A program made the position numbers and the translations under genes. Below the pieces are notes generated by a model. The model had not been told where the DNA came from. It made no database searches and worked only from the letters and a program-made list of their open reading frames with translations. From assembly GCA_030280995.1 (NCBI GenBank), contig JASXTE010000013.1:11909501-11973500 (forward strand): a stretch of 64,000 nucleotides of DNA, written 5' to 3'. This DNA is from Hemileia vastatrix. Lineage: Eukaryota; Basidiomycota; Pucciniomycetes; Pucciniales; Zaghouaniaceae. Positions 1 to 10,263 of the stretch are shown here, one piece after another. Numbering within the stretch: the first letter of the stretch is position 1; each line of letters begins with the position of its first letter.

Positions 1-269
1 ACAACAGCTTTAAGTCTACTTATAAATTATTTAGCCTTATATTTAAGGCTCTTAATATAACCCTAAGATATTCCAACTTAATATTTAGTAAATAAGACTT
101 ATAAAAAGTGGATATATGCATGTATATAAGGTGTTATAATGGCATCTTTTGTATTTCATCATAAATTTACTTTTGTATACAATTTATGTACTATAATTTA
201 TTGCTCCCATATAAAGTCCATTTTTTTACCATAACTTATAAGTACTTTTTACTCACTCCTGGGGATATC

Positions 270-832
270 TGTCAGAGATCTTAAGTGGAATGGAAAGATA
301 TAAGCACTAGCTTAATATCAGAAATGGAACGAGTATTTGAAAAATACCTTAAGTGGAATGGAAAGATATAAGCACTAGCTTAATATCAGAAATGGAACAA
401 GTATTTGAAAAATACCTATAATCAAAGTAACACAATTTGAGAGGAAGTAGAGGATTTGTAAAGAATAAGAGCCAAGAAAAACATACCTGAATTGAGATGG
501 GATCAGTGAGGAGGATAGGCTAGAAGAGCTTCCTTAAATACACTAGATTCAATTCTCAATTCAGGTTGATAAAAATGGAGTAGATACAAGGATAGAGCAC
601 AAAGGACATAGGGAATTTCATTTATGAGTACAAGTAGGTGCAATCACACACGACTCAAAAAATAGTTTGTTGAGTATAAATTAGTATCAGTGTGAGGACT
701 ATAGTAATAAAGGCACTTGGTAGTATAAGATGTAGCGTAAACTCAGGTAGCAACAAAGGTACGTTATTGAGGACAAGTTCGAAATAGTAAAGGAGTAAAA
801 TAATGTAGACTCAGGGATTCAATTTTCTAACA
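270..832. mobile_element. Solo LTR of an unidentified retroelement inside the A1 LTR
   Basis: The insert starts TGTCAGAG and ends CTAACA. It is flanked by a perfect 5-bp direct repeat ATATC (265-269 and 833-837). Removing insert and one repeat restores the A1 LTR as seen at 22550-22567. The length, TG...CA ends, 5-bp TSD and lack of any coding sequence fit a solo LTR left by LTR-LTR recombination. The family is not otherwise represented in the window. A non-autonomous element with no coding capacity is the alternative. Confidence 0.75.
280..415. repeat. 68-bp direct tandem duplication
   Basis: Two adjacent 68-bp units (280-347 and 348-415) begin CTTAAGTGGAATGG and end AAAAATAC. They differ at about one position (AACGAG against AACAAG). 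They lie inside the solo LTR and could be a promoter-proximal duplication of the kind common in LTR U3 regions. Confidence 0.85.
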
Positions 833-847
833 ATATCCAGGCTGACA

Positions 848-1030
848 CTTGCCCATCCAAAAAAACAATAAAAAAAATGATAAGTTATACACTTTTTTTT
901 TATTTATTTTCATTTTTCAGGTATTCCAAAAAATTCTGTAGCATTAAAGATTAAATCTTTGAAGAAATAAAACATAATAAAATATTATGAGTCCTGTTTT
1001 TTAACCCCTCAGTTGATTGAACAGAAATTT
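848..1030 (-). promoter_or_regulatory. A1 polypurine tract and 3' untranslated region
   Basis: Read on the minus strand, a purine run GGATGGGCAAG ends exactly at the first base of the 3' LTR. This is where plus-strand DNA synthesis is primed in LTR elements. The rest of the stretch is AT-rich and non-coding and leads to the end of pol. Confidence 0.55.
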
Positions 1031-3090
1031 CTTCTGTTTAAATTTTTTGTGAAGGGAGGAAAAATTTGATATTTCTTTTTCAGGTATCCATTTATCAAAT
1101 TCATTTAATTTTCCCTTAAATCTTAATAAATACTCAGTTCCTATCTCTTTAGTAAAGATTCTTTTCTTGAGTATTTTTTCAATCTCTTCTTTTTCAACAA
1201 TTTCTTCAGGTTTCTTTTTAGGCCTTCCTCTTCATTTTGGAAAAAAGTCATGATCATTTGCATGGTAAGGTTTTAATAATTTGATAAGGAAAACTATATG
1301 TTTCTATCATATGGGGCATATAATATGAATTTCACAGCATTATTAATAGCCATTTTTGTTCACTACAAAAGTTCCTACAAAGCGATCCTTGAATTTAACA
1401 TTACCTTGTAAGTTAAAATGTAGTGTTGCAATTGGGACTTCATCTCCTTTCTTGAATTAAAATTCTTTATGAGATTTATCCCATCTTTTTCTTTTCATAT
1501 TCAAATGCTTCTTGGATGCATTCCTCTGCATGCTTTCTACATATTTGTTTCATATGAATAAGGTATTTAGTACCAGGTTTTATATCTAACCTTGGTAATT
1601 TATTTAAATGATTTACTGGGGCATTTGGTACATATCCCAGCCAGAGTTCAAATGGTTTTTTGTCTTTTACAGAATGAGTTGTGCTATCATAAGCAAATGA
1701 AAGGCCAGCAATTAATGTTACCCAGACATTTTTGATTTTCTCATTGTCTTTGTAGTCTAATCCAAAGTCACAATATCTTCTGATCATGTCTTCACGAGTC
1801 TGTATCATTCTTTCAGCCAGCCCATCAGTTTGTGTGTGGTGTGCTGTAGACAATTTCAATTGAAAACCTGATACTTTCATCAAAGATGTCAAGAGCTCTG
1901 AAGTAAATTTAGAGTCTCTGTCAGAGATTATGGCTTTGGGAAACCCAGCAGTATTCATCATTTGAGTCCACCATAGTAATGCCAAGTCTTTTGCAGATAC
2001 ATCATTATGGGTAGGGATAAATTTACACATTTTTGTTATTCTATCAACAATTACCCAGCAAGAATTGAAACATTCTTTTCCTGCTAATGGAAAGCCAGTG
2101 ACAAAATCCATGTTTATAATTTCTCATGGAGCTTTTGGCTTCTCTATTTTTTGTTATAACCCAGCTCTCTTCGCAGTCAATCTTTTATATTTATGACAAG
2201 AGTCACATGTTTCAATGTATTTTTTAACATCTTCTTTCATTTTTATCCACTAGGTTGTATTTTTAACTCTAATAAATGTTTTTAGATCAAAATGACCAGC
2301 TAAGATGTCATCATGACAAGTACTTAATATTAACTCTTTCATAGAAGGTGGTATAACTATTACATTATTTAGCTTTTTCCTGTAATATATGTATCCATCT
2401 TCAATTGAAAGTTAACCTTTTTCCAATGCATTTTTATACTTTGGAGGAAAGGTTTTAATTAATGCACTAATAGAGGCATTAGTTGTATCATTTAAAATAG
2501 TAGATAATTTAGACAAATCTTTATCAGATGAATAACTTTCCAATATAGTTTCCATAAATTCTTTTTCTAAATCCACTAAATAAATACCAAATATATGTAT
2601 TACCTCATTTTCATGTACATAAGCTGGGTTGTCAGTATCATTTGGAAATGGGCTTCTGGATAATAAAGTCACATAAAAATGCAATGTTCCTGCTCTCTGA
2701 GTGATTGTCATTCTTTCTCTGTACTCTTGTACAGAAAGTTGCCATCTAAACATGCGCCTATTAGATGTTTTCATGCTTAGTAATGATTTTACTGCACTAA
2801 TGATTCAAATATCTGGTCTTCCAGATAGTACTGAAGTTTCTCCAGGGCCCATAAAACGTCTAAAAATTCCAGTTGTGTGGTATCATACCTTAATTCTGTC
2901 TTTATTAAGGTTCTGAATATATAACAGATAACTAATTCAGATAATTTACCATTTATTATCTGTTTATGCTGTAAAGCAGCAACTAACCCTGTGAAGCTTG
3001 CATCTGTATAAAAGATAAAAGGGAGGTTTAAATATGGCAGTCCCAATATTGGAGCTGACATTAAAGATTTCTTCAATCTATCAAAGGTGT
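1031..3090 (-). pseudogene. pol: A1 pol 3' half: RNase H, integrase, chromodomain remnant
   Basis: This aligns throughout with the intact pol of the T array. The RNase H part (2789-3076) keeps YTDAS. The linker and integrase zinc region (2150-2774) is broken by stops. The integrase core (1476-2111) keeps MDFVTGFPLAG, SDRDSKF and the GLAERMIQT glutamate, so all three DDE residues are visible. The C-terminal GPY/F-chromodomain stretch (about 1031-1470) is broken. In-frame stops and frameshifts separate the blocks, so no functional product is expected. The reading frame is cut at 3090 by B1 and resumes at 16672, where the next residues of RNase H and RT are found. Confidence 0.9.
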
Positions 3091-4189
3091 TGTAGACAAT
3101 CCTATAGTACTAGCTATAGGCCTTGACCAAGGTAGTTGAAGAAAACCCAGAGAGAAAATCCCCTGTCCCTTTAGAAAAATAAAGTGAAATTTACCTGCTA
3201 CAGTAAATTGGTTCCTGTTGCTGAAGCCTCTTTTCAAACACACTTGACTTCCTGATCAGCCAAGAAGGTAGTCTCCAGACAAACTACCAAACCAAAGAAC
3301 TGAAATGTAGACCATTGTCCACACCAGACAAAACAATGATACTTGATGTAGGTTGCAAATCCACTCCAGAGACAGCAATAATACTTGATATAGCTTGCAA
3401 GACTACACCAGAGAAACCAGTTGCTAAGTTAAGTTAAATGAAGAGCTCACCTTGCAACAAACACAGCCGGTTGTGGCCAAAAAACAGTCAAAACTGAGTG
3501 AGGAACAAGGATATCACCTCCAGATGGTTGTATGATAATTAAAGTTGCCCCAAACTGTCTTATTCACTATATACACACAGACCACTATCTAGGTGCCCAT
3601 GCACACCAACGAATTTGGTGTTTCTGAGTGCCAAATTGCATAAAACCCCTCTACAAACGCTTCCCAGCCTTCTAGCACCAAGGTGGGCAGTCTTCCCAAC
3701 GTCAGGAGGCCCACCTGAGGTGGATGGACCACCCTGAAGCCAGAAAACCATCGAAAATCTCCAAAAATTCCCAAAATACTTAGAAAAATTGGCTACAACT
3801 ACCAAATCCTTTAAAACACATAATTAGGCTATAACAACATTGTGACATAAAATATAGAGAAAAATTAGCTCATTCTAATGGTACTAAGCACTTAACCCTA
3901 AGACTTAAGGTTAGAACTTAAAATGCAAAAAACAAAATTAAACAGCTATCTTTTAAAATGAAAAATGAGAAATAATCCCTTTAATACTTAAAATCAGAAA
4001 AATGTCATAGAAACATAAAATATAGAGAAACACCGGGGCTATCTAATGGTAGTAACCACATCTCTTCAGTCCCAATATTTGCTGAATAAATCCAGAAAAA
4101 CACCCAATTACTAAATAATGCCATTTAAGACATATCAAAACAATGCCAAATAGCCCAAAAAAGGGCTCTACAAATGTTGGAAGACCACA
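3091..4189 (-). repeat. B1 3' LTR
   Basis: On the plus strand it runs TGTAGACAATCC...GAAGACCACA. It is 1099 bp and matches 15570-16666 along its length with scattered differences. A purine run, minus-strand GGAGGGAAGA, abuts its inner edge at 4190-4200 as the polypurine tract. It contains a GC-rich stretch near 3700-3735 with a CCACCT-G-AGGTGG palindrome in an otherwise AT-rich LTR. Confidence 0.9.
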
Positions 4190-4237
4190 TCTTCCCTCCA
4201 ATACAGAATTTCTACATTCTCCTTCATCAAACCCACC

Positions 4238-4853
4238 ATGTTCAGCTTTCTTTCCAAATCTGCTACCGGCATGGGTCCTTGCCAATACTGTATTGACAAC
4301 AATCTCATCTGTACTATCACACTACCGGCTTATCCCTACATAACCTCTTGTGATGCCTGTCAATCTAGGAAGAAGACTTGTTTCAGACCTGGTCCATTGT
4401 CCTCTTCAACACTTTCTCTTCCTCCACAACTTGATCCTCCTTCTACCAGCACCAAAAGATCCAGTTTATCCATCCTGATCCCCAGACTGGTCAACAAATT
4501 ACACCCTTCACAAATGAGTGCCGTAAACGCTACAAACAATAGCCCTACCATCCCTGGTCCTTCTGATGGTAAGGAAATACTTCTTCATACTGAAATTTAA
4601 TCTGTGAAATTTCCAGTTCATTTCCATCTGATGAAAATGTGGGAACCATTTAAGAACCCCCACCTAATCCATTGCCCACCATCAAAGACAACTTCCAACA
4701 ACATTATTCTCAACAGAAGCATCTCATTCTAAATTACTTCCAATCCACTTCTTCCAGGAATCCACAGGACCTTGAGAAAAGGAAGAACCTCATTCACCAG
4801 TTCAAAGCCAATGCCAAACATTTTGTTACATGTCTTGATTCTTTTCTGTAATT
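4238..4853 (+). pseudogene. Antisense Zn2Cys6-like reading frame 1 of B1
   Basis: The frame is encoded opposite to gag-pol and starts 49 bp inside the 3' LTR. Residues about 14-48 spell C-X2-C-X6-C-X12-C-X2-C-X6-C, which fits the fungal Zn2Cys6 binuclear cluster, with the basic SRKK cluster in the second half. A Ser/Pro-rich stretch follows. The frame stops at 4598-4600 (TAA), where the B2 copy has AAA (Lys). Downstream sequence to about 4853 still matches the B2 C-terminal part (KDNFQQ-type region, ending SLDSFL) but is broken. Zn2Cys6 proteins are fungal DNA-binding regulators; that role here is inference. A retroelement accessory protein of another kind is possible. Confidence 0.6.
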
Positions 4854-4906
4854 TCTTCTTGCCTGAAAATCTTGATTTATAAATAAAGAAAATAAAATAA
4901 TTTCCT

Positions 4907-5860
4907 CAGTTTAAAGTCTTGGGGGACTAATCCTCAGTTTTAAGTCTTGGGGGACTAACATCCCTCATTTTATAGTCTTGGGGGACTCAAAACCTAAATC
5001 AAAAGACAGAACCAGAGATCAAAACATTAAAGACCAAAGAAACATACTAAAATTCTGGGGTGACTGTTCTATAGAGCAGCCAGCTCATCAGTTACCCCCA
5101 CACTTGCCTTAACAAAATTCAGAGACTCCCCCTTTGGATGCCCTCTTCCAGAATCACACCAACACCCATTATCAGTTAATAGTCCTGAAGGACCCAAGCC
5201 TTAAACCATCCTCAGTTTATAGTCTTGGGGGACTATACCATTTTTCAGTTTACATTTTTGATGGACTGACAACAGTGTTCAGTTTAAAGTCTTGATGGAC
5301 TATTCCAGTGTTCAGTTTAAAGTCTTGACAGAATAACCCAATTTTCAGTTTAAAGTCTTGACAGACTAGATATCCACAAAAGCATAAGCCAAATTGTTGA
5401 GAAAATCTTGAAAGCCAGCCAGTTTAAAGTGTTAGACGACTAACAGATCCAGGGTAGTAATAAAAAAATAAAAAACCTTGAAGCAATCTTAAAAAAAACC
5501 CAGCTAGTTTTATGTCTTGGAGGACTACCAGTGTCCAGTTTAAATTCTAGACAGACTACACCAATTTTCACTTTAAATTTTTGACAGACTAATCCCAGTT
5601 TTCAGTTTAAAGTCTTGACGGACTACAGAACCCATAGACAATTCAAATTCTTGAAATAAAATTGTAATCAGCCAGTTTAAAGTTTTGGAGGACTAGTAAA
5701 AATCAGTATAAAGTCTTGAAAGACTAATTCCAGTGTTCAGTTTAAAGTCTTGACAGACTACCCCAATGTTCAGTTTAAAGTCTTGATGGACTACCCCAAT
5801 TTTCAGTTTAAAGTCTTGACAGACTAACCACCGTGTTCAGTTTAAAGTCTTGATGGACTA
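4907..5860. repeat. Dyad-repeat array, about 19 copies of CAGTTTAAAGTCTTGRNRGACTA
   Basis: The degenerate unit holds AGTC, a 6-nt spacer starting TTG, then GACT. Spacer length is six in every well-preserved copy (TTGGGG, TTGATG, TTGACA, TTGACG, TTGAAA). Some copies extend the dyad, e.g. TATAGTC-N6-GACTATA near 5219-5238. Adjacent units are often 33-34 bp apart (5277, 5311, 5345; 5737, 5771, 5805, 5838). Clusters fall at 4907-4990, 5213-5370 and 5500-5860. The array lies between the two antisense reading frames and ends about 15 bp before a TATA-like box. It could be a protein-binding array or hairpins in RNA. Confidence 0.85.
5057..5098. other. 42-nt nested stem-loop motif, copy 1
   Basis: GGGGTGACTG pairs with CAGTTACCCC (ten pairs, one G.U as RNA). 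Inside it, GAGC pairs with GCTC around an AGCCA loop. The same motif recurs at 8552-8593, 27914-27955 and 29299-29339, each followed by a CCACACTT-like tail. Its role is unknown. See the finding on this motif. Confidence 0.6.
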
Positions 5861-5874
5861 CAGAGCACATTTTG

Positions 5875-6013
5875 CATAAAAGGGCAGAGCCACCTCCATG
5901 CACAATGATCTTCAGCCAACCTGATGAACTTCCACTCTTTCTTCATCATTTACAAATCACTAATAAAATTTTCATTCATCTCTTTTCTCTTCATTATTGT
6001 TCCTTTACAGATC
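5875..6013 (+). promoter_or_regulatory. TATA-like box and splice-acceptor-like tract before antisense frame 2
   Basis: CATAAAAGGG at 5875-5884 resembles a TATA box. Further on, CACTAAT (branch-point-like) is followed by a pyrimidine-rich tract ending TTTACAG at 6004-6010, three bases before the ATG at 6014. Together these look like a plus-strand promoter and the 3' end of a leader intron. No matching donor was fixed. This supports the plus-strand frame having once been a real transcription unit. Confidence 0.4.
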
Positions 6014-7543
6014 ATGGCTGGATCCCCAGATTTTGACCCATCAGACTTTCCCTGTTTAACTGCTCCAAAGGATTATGCTTGTAAACTGTGAATCCACATG
6101 TGCAGGCCTTGTGCTTTCACTCTTCCTACTCCTCAGGCCAAATTCTATAACAGAGCCTGTTATTCTTGCAGCTCTAAAAAGAAAATATGTGACAGAGACC
6201 ACAACTATCCAATACCTCCACCTTTATCTTCACATAAATATATTTCCAGATCTTCTACCAGGTCACCAGAACTTGAACCTGCTTCCTATTCTTTATCTCC
6301 CGGTCCTTCCAGAAGATCACGCCGTTCCATTCCCAAAACACTCCCTAAAAGACCTGCTGATCTTCTCAAGAATTAGCCTTTATCTCTGCAAATCCGGTTA
6401 AAAAAGCTTCAAAATCAGCTCCCAAGATGCTGGCCAGGTCCATGTGGCCCGCCCACCTTCCCAGAATGACAAAATCAGGCTCAAAACTCCCAAATTCAGC
6501 CAGATAATGGCCAAAATCCACCATAAAACACCAACAACTCTACCCAAAAACCTCTTATTTCTCCCAGAGAAATGTTTACACACCCAAATTCTTCAACAGA
6601 CAACCCTGAAAATTCCAAAACCTCTAGAAGACCTGCTAGAGGACCTCCTGAAAACACCAGAGCACGCAAAACTTCTTCCAAACAAAAAACTCCTGTTACT
6701 TCAAGAAGAACTAACTTCACCTCTCCTCTGGCCATCAATTATTCCTCTGATAGCTTTCTTTCTTCTAGATATTCATCCAGAAGATCACAATCAGCTTCCA
6801 GGTCATCTTCTCCTGATCCTTCCTTCAACAAACCTGGCACTCCTCTGCCAGTATCTAACCCACCTGCGCCAAGCAATAATATAAACAACAACAACAACAA
6901 CAGCCCTGCTGCTCTAACTAGGCCACAGGAACCTCCTTCTTCTCCTTCATCTTCTCAACACAATTTAGAGGATGGCCATGAGAATCCATACCTCCATCTG
7001 GTTAATACTCCATCAACATCCATTCAGAATTCTTCAACAGCTCAAATCCCGGCCGCTTACAAATTTGATAAGCTCCCAATCTGTAAGTACCAAATTAATA
7101 AATCTAATTTCTTTAACGGAGAACAATTACTGATCCTATTCTTCTGTGTAGTTGTAGGCCTGTCTCCTGAAACTGCAATTGGTATTGGCCAACCTCTAGT
7201 AGCTACTTTATCTCTGGATTATGCTAACATGAAACAACAGCTAGGCATGATGTGTTCTAACATGCTTATGGCCTTTGCTCTCCATGGTCCATTGAATGAT
7301 TTTGAAAAGAATCTGAGGAAAAAGCTCCTTGATGACCACTGAAAGATGTCTAGAATAATCAAGCACACCTTTCAACCCTCTATCCCCCCTTCTTCCACTT
7401 CTTCCCAAAAATTACCTTCTAATCTGTTACCTGACCATTACAATCCATATACTCTTTCCAGACATCTACACCACAAAGAACACAGTTCTTCTTCCAATCC
7501 TAACAAAAAGCAAAAACGCCACCATAATTCAGACCAACTGTAA
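6014..7543 (+). pseudogene. Antisense reading frame 2 of B1: zinc-cluster-like, Ser/Arg/Pro-rich protein remnant
   Basis: One frame runs about 510 codons from ATG 6014 to TAA 7543 and is interrupted by only five stops (TGA near 6089, TAG 6374, TGA near 6465, TAA near 6519, TGA 7340). Near the N-terminus, AFTLP...ACYSCSSKKKICD gives C-X2-C-X6-C with a basic cluster, aligned to the second half of frame 1. A long Ser/Arg/Pro-rich and poly-Asn region follows (NINNNNNNS near 6885). A more ordered, partly hydrophobic segment (about 7070-7340) precedes a basic tail (NKKQKRHH). It looks like a diverged paralogue of frame 1 with a longer C-terminus. B2 lacks it. Function is not identified. Confidence 0.5.
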
Positions 7544-8727
7544 GAGGCTTCTTCTTCCAGACATTAAAATAAAAAAGAAATTAATAATTCACTAATTAGA
7601 AAGAACAATAATAATTAACAGATAGGCAAAAAATTTGTTTATTTTTATTATATTTTATTTATTTTTATTTTTTATTATTTTTATTTTATTTTTTTATTTT
7701 TTATTTTTTTTTTATATTTATATTTATATTTATTTTTATTTATATTTATTTTTTATTTTTATTTTTGTTTTAAACTACTAACATACTATAAAAAACTTGA
7801 AAATAAATATTAAACAAACTTAACCAAAATTATGAGAGCTGAAAAAATTAAAATGAAATGAATAATAATAATAAGATGAGATAAATAATAGTTACAAAAG
7901 GTATCTCCCAGAGAATTGATGAGCTGATCCCCTGATAACTTACCCACTTCCAAGTGCTCCTTAATGTGGATACACCTTAAAATAATTTTAAAATGAATTT
8001 TGATAAAATAAATTAAGAAAAATAATATAAACAAAGAAAATATTGAGTAGATAGAAATTAAAGAAAATAATAAAAAATGAGATAGGGATAAAAATGAAAA
8101 TAGCATTTCCCAGCCAATTGATGAGCCTTTCACAACCAATGCTTGCCCACATCCAGGTGACTCTGATTTGGTGACACCATATACTATAATTTTATGATTT
8201 TTACCTCTTTATATCCTAATAAATCCCATAAAAAAATTAAAAGAAAAAAAGAGAAAAAAAAAGAAAAAAATTTAAACTACCATAAAACACAAACATAGAC
8301 ACAAAAAATTAAGAAAAGAAAAAGAAAAAGTCTGGCTCCATAGAAAGTCCAGTCCAAGAAAATGATCACTGGGTGGGCAGTCTCAAATATGTTAAAATGA
8401 TGGGAGACCACTGGTGATCCACCAACAATCCAAATAAGCCAGTCTTTAACCAATAAGACAGTTTAAAGTCATAGTGGACTTAAAACCTGAATAACAAAAA
8501 CCAGAACTAGGATTCAACTAGGACAAACAAAATACTTGAAACAGATATTTTGGGGTAACTGTTCTACAGAGCAGGCAGCTCATCATTTACCTCCACACTT
8601 GCCGAAAAAAAATCTAGAAGCCCCACCCGTGGGTACCTTCTAACAAAAAATTTTCAACAAAACAGATGCACAGCATCACCAAAATCCAAATTTAAAGAAT
8701 GGTCCATAGTTTATCCTAATTGCGGAG
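7544..8727. other. B1 non-coding AT-rich spacer
   Basis: 7630-7770 is almost pure T/A (TTTATTTTTATTT runs). 7770-8340 is A-rich and has no credible reading frame; the apparent 109-codon minus frame here is low complexity. One isolated array unit (CAGTTTAAAGTC near 8459) and stem-loop copy 2 (8552-8593) follow. Then comes the region corresponding to the 3' end of the family-B integrase gene. Confidence 0.6.
8552..8593. other. 42-nt nested stem-loop motif, copy 2
   Basis: GGGGTAACTG, then inner GAGC-AGGCA-GCTC, then CATTTACCTC. The outer stem is weakened by substitutions relative to copy 1; the inner stem is intact. Confidence 0.5.
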
Positions 8728-9900
8728 TCAATCTTCTTCACTTCTAATTCCTCTAGGGTAAAATCTCTTTACCTGATCATCATCTACACTTTTCTTTAAG
8801 ACTGCACCATTTAACTCCTCTAAAACATAAGAACCTCCAGACACCTGAGATCTGACTCTGTAAGGTCCATTCCATCTGTCAGCAAACATTTTTCCCCACT
8901 GAATCTCCAAAGTTCTATTATACACCAAAACCAAACAAGCAGGTTTCAAGGGATTCCTGAGTCTATGAGCCAACTTCTTGTCCCAGTATCTGACTGATTG
9001 ATTTCTTATCTTTCTCATTCTAGAGTATGCCTTCTCTTGCCATTCCTCTCTACATTCCAACTGTTGCATCCTGGCACAGAGCAAATCTTCATTCAAGCAC
9101 ACAACATCCCAATCAATTCCAAGATAAAAGACTGCCTCCAAATACACTGGTTGAACAGCTTTCTGCCCAAAAATTAATTCATGAGTGGAATAGCCAGTTT
9201 TCCTTCTCACAGTGAGCCTATCAGCAAAGAAGACCAAGGGTAAATAATGTCTTCATTTTTCAGCACTATTCTCACACATCTTTACAAAAGCATCCTTGAT
9301 AAGTTGATGGCCTCATTTAACCATGCCTTCAGATTCAGGATAATAAGGTGTAGACACTCTGACTTTAGAACCAATACTTTCCACAGCTTCTTTAAATTTG
9401 GCTACAAACTCGGACTTACCATCAACAGTCACCAACTTCATCAACCCATACCTAAACACCCATGCTTTCTTCAAAAATTCTGCCACAATTTTGGCAGTCA
9501 AATTTACCAGAGGCACTGCCTCAACCCAACCAGACAAATCATCTCTGGCAACAATAACGTATTTATACGTGCCCTCTTTGATATGGACAGCATCAAGACT
9601 GACTCTTATAGACACAGTTGTTTCACCAGTAGCATGGCCAACCTCTTTAGGTTTCAAGTGACTTCTACTTTGACATTCTTCACAAGATTGATCCCAACCC
9701 TGCACAGCCAATTTCATACCTGGCCACCAAAATATATCTGCTACTCTTCTATAAGTCTCCCCAAAGCCTCTATGACAAAGGTCTTAATGCAAAGACTTCA
9801 ACACCAACTCTTGAACCTTCTTCTGAGTCACCACTACCTGAGGATTTGGATGTCTCCTCCTCATCAACTTCCTTCCTGACACATAGAATCCAGGACTCTT
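8728..9900 (-). pseudogene. pol: B1 integrase remnant
   Basis: Integrase is read right to left. An H-H-C-C zinc region lies near 9690-9890 (SCEECQSR visible). The catalytic core (9313-9717) has SLDAVHIKEG, TVDGKSEF and PESEGMVK, giving the three acidic residues. A stop follows at VK*GH. The C-terminal part (8728-9237) has DRWNGPYRV...YVLEEL...VKRFYP, a GPY/F-type module without a chromodomain. At least two stops and a frame change separate the blocks. It differs clearly from the A1/T integrase, so family B is a separate Ty3 lineage. Confidence 0.88.
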
Positions 9901-10263
9901 CTTATTGATTTCTACCCAAGTACCATCATCACAAATATCTGGCCTCTCCAAAGCTAACAGATATTAAACCATAATAAAATAATACCCAGTCTGAAACCAG
10001 GTCTCATCTTTAAAATCCAATAAAATGACATCCAAGGGTACAACCCTGTCATCAAAATCAACAGTGTACAAATGAGCAACACGACCAGCCCATCAGGGAC
10101 ACCAAACTATAAATTTTGGTACCTCCTTTTTCTTCCACTGAACCTTAAGAGAATCCAGTTCACTAACAAAAACACCATTCTCCAATTTTGAGCCATCCAA
10201 AACAACGGCCCGATCTTCATGAACAAAAACATCCTGATCACCAGAATCAAGATCAGAACCATC

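Larger units (their letters stand above)
1..847 (-). repeat. A1 Ty3 element, 3' LTR (partial, cut by window start)
   Basis: The sequence matches the last part of the A1 5' LTR at about 22290-22567, including the shared stretch around GGATATATGCATGTATATAAGG and the terminal GGCTGACA. The LTR ends at 847 with CTGACA, the inverted partner of the TGTCAG that opens the other copy. Its other end lies outside the window. A 563-bp foreign insertion (270-832) interrupts it, so only about 280 bp of real LTR is present. It sits directly 3' of the A1 pol remnant, which reads on the minus strand. Confidence 0.85.

Noticed and set aside
5057..5098. tRNA or snRNA gene
   Set aside because: Only two nested stems are present, with no cloverleaf, A/B boxes or anticodon arm. 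It is a stem-loop motif, not a tRNA.
4907..5860. CRISPR-like array
   Set aside because: Repeats are degenerate, unit spacing varies, there are no unique spacers of constant length, and the context is a eukaryotic retroelement.
7810..8139. 109-codon minus-strand frame with apparent membrane segments
   Set aside because: Low-complexity AT-rich DNA gives Ile/Phe/Leu-rich translation by default. There is no homologous frame in B2.
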